A stretch of DNA of 64,000 nucleotides, taken from the NCBI GenBank assembly GCA_037577475.1, contig JBAGJB010000202.1, forward strand, positions 992,001 through 1,056,000, in the 5' to 3' direction. Positions within the stretch are counted from its first letter, which is position 1, and every line of letters starts with the position of its first letter. This document shows positions 60,801 through 64,000 of the stretch, piece by piece. The notes under the pieces were generated by a model that saw nothing but the letters and a program-made list of their open reading frames with translations, was not told the origin of the DNA and ran no database searches. Origin of the DNA: Chaunax sp. Z400 (Eukaryota > Chordata > Actinopteri > Lophiiformes > Chaunacidae). The position numbers and the translations under genes were made by a program.

Positions 60801-61841
60801 ACATACTATTCATACTATACATACTATTCATACTGCACATACTATTCATACTGCACATACTATACATACTATTCATACTGTACATACTATTCATACTGTA
60901 CATACTATACATACTATTCATACTGTACATACTATACATACTATTCATACTATACATACTATTCATACTATACATACTATTCATACTATTCATACTATTC
61001 ATACTGTACATACTATACATACTATTCATACTGTACATACTATACATACTATTCATACTGTACATACTATTTATACTATACATACTATACATACTATACA
61101 TACTATACATACTATTCATACTATTCATTCTACACATACTATTCATTCTACACATACTACTACTATTCATACTATTCATACTGTACATACTATACATACT
61201 ATTCATACTGTACATACTATACATACTATTCATACTGTACATACTATACATACTATTCATACTGTACATACTCTTCATACTATACATACTATTCATACTA
61301 TACATACTATTCATACTATTCATACTGTACATACTATACATACTGTACATACTATTCATACTGTACATACTATACATACTATTCATACTGTACATACTCT
61401 TCATACTATACATACTATTCATACTATACATACTATTCATTTTGTACATACTGTACATACTATTCATACTGTACATACTATTCATACTGTACATACTGTA
61501 CATACTATACATACTGTACATACTATACATACTATTCATACTATACATACTATTCATACTATACATACTATACATACTATACATACTATACATACTAAAC
61601 ATACTGTTTATACTATACATATTATTCATACTGTAGATACTATACATATTATTCATACTGTACATACCATACATATTATTCATACTGTACATACTATTCA
61701 TACTGTACATACTGTACATACTATACATACTATACATACTGTACATAATATACATACTATTTATACTATACATACTATTCATACTGTACATACTATACAT
61801 ACTATACATACTATTCATCCTATACATACATATACATACTA
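57808..61841 (+). repeat. 4034-bp T6 interval
   Basis: It starts with a T6 cassette carrying ACTAAAAATAC instead of ACTAAACATAC and a one-base loss at ACATGCATACATAC near 58012. The middle has a single-base insertion (ACTATACCATACTATTC near 59717), a phase change near 59846 (CAATGCATAACTATTC) and a base loss near 60157 (CTATAATACTATTT). The part from about 60.1 kb resembles 28.3-29.9 kb. Confidence 0.75.
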
Positions 61842-62784
61842 TTTTTTACTAAACATACTATTTATACTATACATACTATTCATTCTATACATACTATTCA
61901 TTCTATACATACTAATACTATACATACTATACATACTATTATTTCTACACATACTACTACTATACATACTATTCATACTATACATATAAATTCTATACAT
62001 ACTATGTATACCATGCATACCATACATACTATTCATACTATACATGCCATACATACTATTTATACTATACATACTATTCATACTATACATAGTGTTCATT
62101 CTACACATACTACTACTATTCGTACTATACATACTATTCATACTATTCATACTGTACATACTATACATACTATTCATACTGTACATACTATACATACTAT
62201 TCATACTATACATACTATTCATACTATTCATACTATTCATACTGTACATACTATACATACTATTCATACTGTACATACTATTCATACTGTACATACTGTA
62301 CATACTATTCATACTGTACATACTGTACATACTATTCATACTGTACATACTATTCATACTGTACATACTATACATACTATACATACTGTACATACTGTAC
62401 ATACTATTCATACTGTACATACTGTACATACTATTCATACTATACATACTATTCATACTGTACATACTATTCATACTATTCATACTGTACATACTATTCA
62501 TACTATACATACTGTACATACTATACATACTATTCATACTATACATACTATTCATACTATACATACTATACATACTATTCATACTATACATACTAAACAT
62601 ACTGTTTATACTATACATACTATTCATACTGTAGATACTATACATACTATTCATACTGTAGATACTATACATATTATTCATACTGTACATACTATACATA
62701 TTATTCATACTGTACATACTGTTCATACTATACATACTATACATACTGTACATAATATACATACTATTTATACTATACATACTA
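61842..62784 (+). repeat. 943-bp T6 interval
   Basis: It opens with a cassette in which one CTC triplet is missing (CATACTAATACTATAC near 61909), a marker shared with the next interval. It contains two successive CTGTAGATACTATAC units near 62628 and 62655, a local 27-bp duplication. Its run-in to the next T6 lacks the usual CATACATATACATAC. Confidence 0.75.
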
Positions 62785-63797
62785 TTTTTTACTAAACATA
62801 CTATTTATACTATACATACTATTCATTCTATACATACTATTCATTCTATACATACTAATACTATACATACTATACATACTATTATTTCTACACATACTAC
62901 TACTATACATACTATTCATACTATACATATAAATTCTATACATACTATGTATACCATGCATACCATACATACTATTCATACTATACATGCCATACGTACT
63001 ATTTATACTATACATACTATTCATACTATACATACTGTTCATTCTACACATACTACTACTATTCATACTATACATACTATTCATACTATTCATACTGTAA
63101 ATAACATACATACTATTCATACTGTACATACTATACATACTATTCATACTATACATACTATACATACTATTCATACTATTCATTCTACACATACTACTAC
63201 TATTCATACTATTCATACTGTACATACTATACATACTATTCATACTGTACATACTATACATACTATTCATACTGTACATACTCTTCATACTATACATACT
63301 ATTTATACTATACATACTATTCATACTGTACATACTATACATACTATACATACTATTCATACTGTACATACTATACATACTATTCATACTGTACATACTC
63401 TTCATACTATACATACTATTCATACTATACATACTATTCATACTATTCATACTGTACATACTATACATACTATTCATACTGTACATAATGTACATACTAT
63501 ACATACTATTCATACTATACATACTATTCATACTATACATACTATACATACTATTCATACTATACATACTAAACATACTGTTTATACTATACATACTATT
63601 CATACTGTAGATACTATACATATTATTCATACTGTACATACTATACATATTATTCATACTGTACATACTGTTCATACTATACATACTATACATACTGTAC
63701 ATACTATACATACTATTTATACTATACATACTATTCATACTGTACATACTATACATACTATACATACTATTCATACTATACATTCATATACATACTA
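62785..63797 (+). repeat. 1013-bp T6 interval
   Basis: It shares the CATACTAATACTATAC cassette variant near 62854 with the preceding interval, so the two are a recent tandem pair. Private changes include CATACGTAC near 62992 and CATACTGTAAATAACATAC near 63093. Confidence 0.75.
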
Positions 63798-64000
63798 TTT
63801 TTTACTAAACATACTATTTATACTATACATACTATTCATTCTATACATACTATTCATTCTATACATACTACTCATACTATACATACTACTCATACTATAC
63901 ATACTATACATACAATTATTTCTACACATACTACTACTATACATACTATTCATACTATACATATAAATTCTATACATACTATGTATACCATGCATACCAT
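63798..64000 (+). repeat. Partial cassette at the window edge
   Basis: A T6 landmark cassette starts here and is cut by the window end inside CCATGCATACCAT. The CATACTACTC unit is doubled (near 63867 and 63885). The array clearly continues beyond the window. Confidence 0.85.

Larger units (their letters stand above)
28327..64000 (+). repeat. 9-bp satellite array, right part
   Basis: The same CATACTNNN array resumes immediately after the right LTR and runs to the window edge, so the full array is longer than the window. It keeps the same unit, the same strand polarity and the same landmark variants as the left part, so the two are one array split by a transposon. No gene is visible in it. Its internal order is dominated by large near-identical duplications (2640 bp, and 4.2-4.9 kb repeated three times) rather than by random drift of 9-bp units. 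Confidence 0.97.

Overview
The window is eukaryotic repeat DNA: about 56.6 kb of one AT-rich tandem-repeat array, interrupted once, at 20973-28326, by a complete LTR retrotransposon of the BEL/Pao superfamily. I see no host gene, RNA gene or CRISPR array. BEL/Pao elements are confined to animals, and the style of this Gag-Pol suggests a fish genome. The fish assignment is an inference from memory of the family and was not searched. An array this long without gaps also suggests a long-read assembly.

Array. The basic unit is 9 bp, CATACT followed by a variable triplet, almost always ATA, ATT or GTA. The plus strand is very poor in G. Because the unit is a multiple of three and rarely makes a stop, spurious reading frames stay open for kilobases on both strands (HTI/HTV, YIL/FIL and TYY/SYC types on plus, MYS/MNS on minus). 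None has coding character. Rare variants act as landmarks: a T6 tract in CATACTATTTTTTACTA (20 occurrences), AAATTCTATGCATACC, CATTCTACACATACTAC, ACTAGTCATACTG and CTGTAGATACTATAC. They show nested higher-order repeats.

Layout. 1-9035: T6-delimited segments, including a 1949-bp tandem repeat. 9036-16211: one long segment, with an alternating A/B series of 0.9-1.1 kb modules from 11135. 16212-20972: further segments, ending in a diverged paralogue of a 4-5 kb higher-order unit. 20973-28326: retrotransposon on the minus strand with two 684-bp LTRs that read as identical, a 5-bp target duplication (CTGTA) and one uninterrupted 1969-residue Gag-Pol frame. 28327-29932: the interrupted unit resumes. 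29933-37121: 884-bp and 248-bp modules inside a 2640-bp direct repeat. 37122-53800: three near-identical copies of a 4.2-4.9 kb unit. 53801-64000: two 4.0 kb segments and three shorter ones, partly paralogous to 9-13 kb and to the left end.

How the parts relate. The array seems to evolve by duplication at 9 bp, 27 bp, about 0.9-1 kb, 1.9-2.6 kb and 4-5 kb. The retrotransposon landed once in a higher-order unit. The three complete paralogues at 38-52 kb lack it at the matching position, so it postdates their divergence or was lost from or never copied into them. Its matched LTRs and open frame indicate a recent, possibly still competent insertion.
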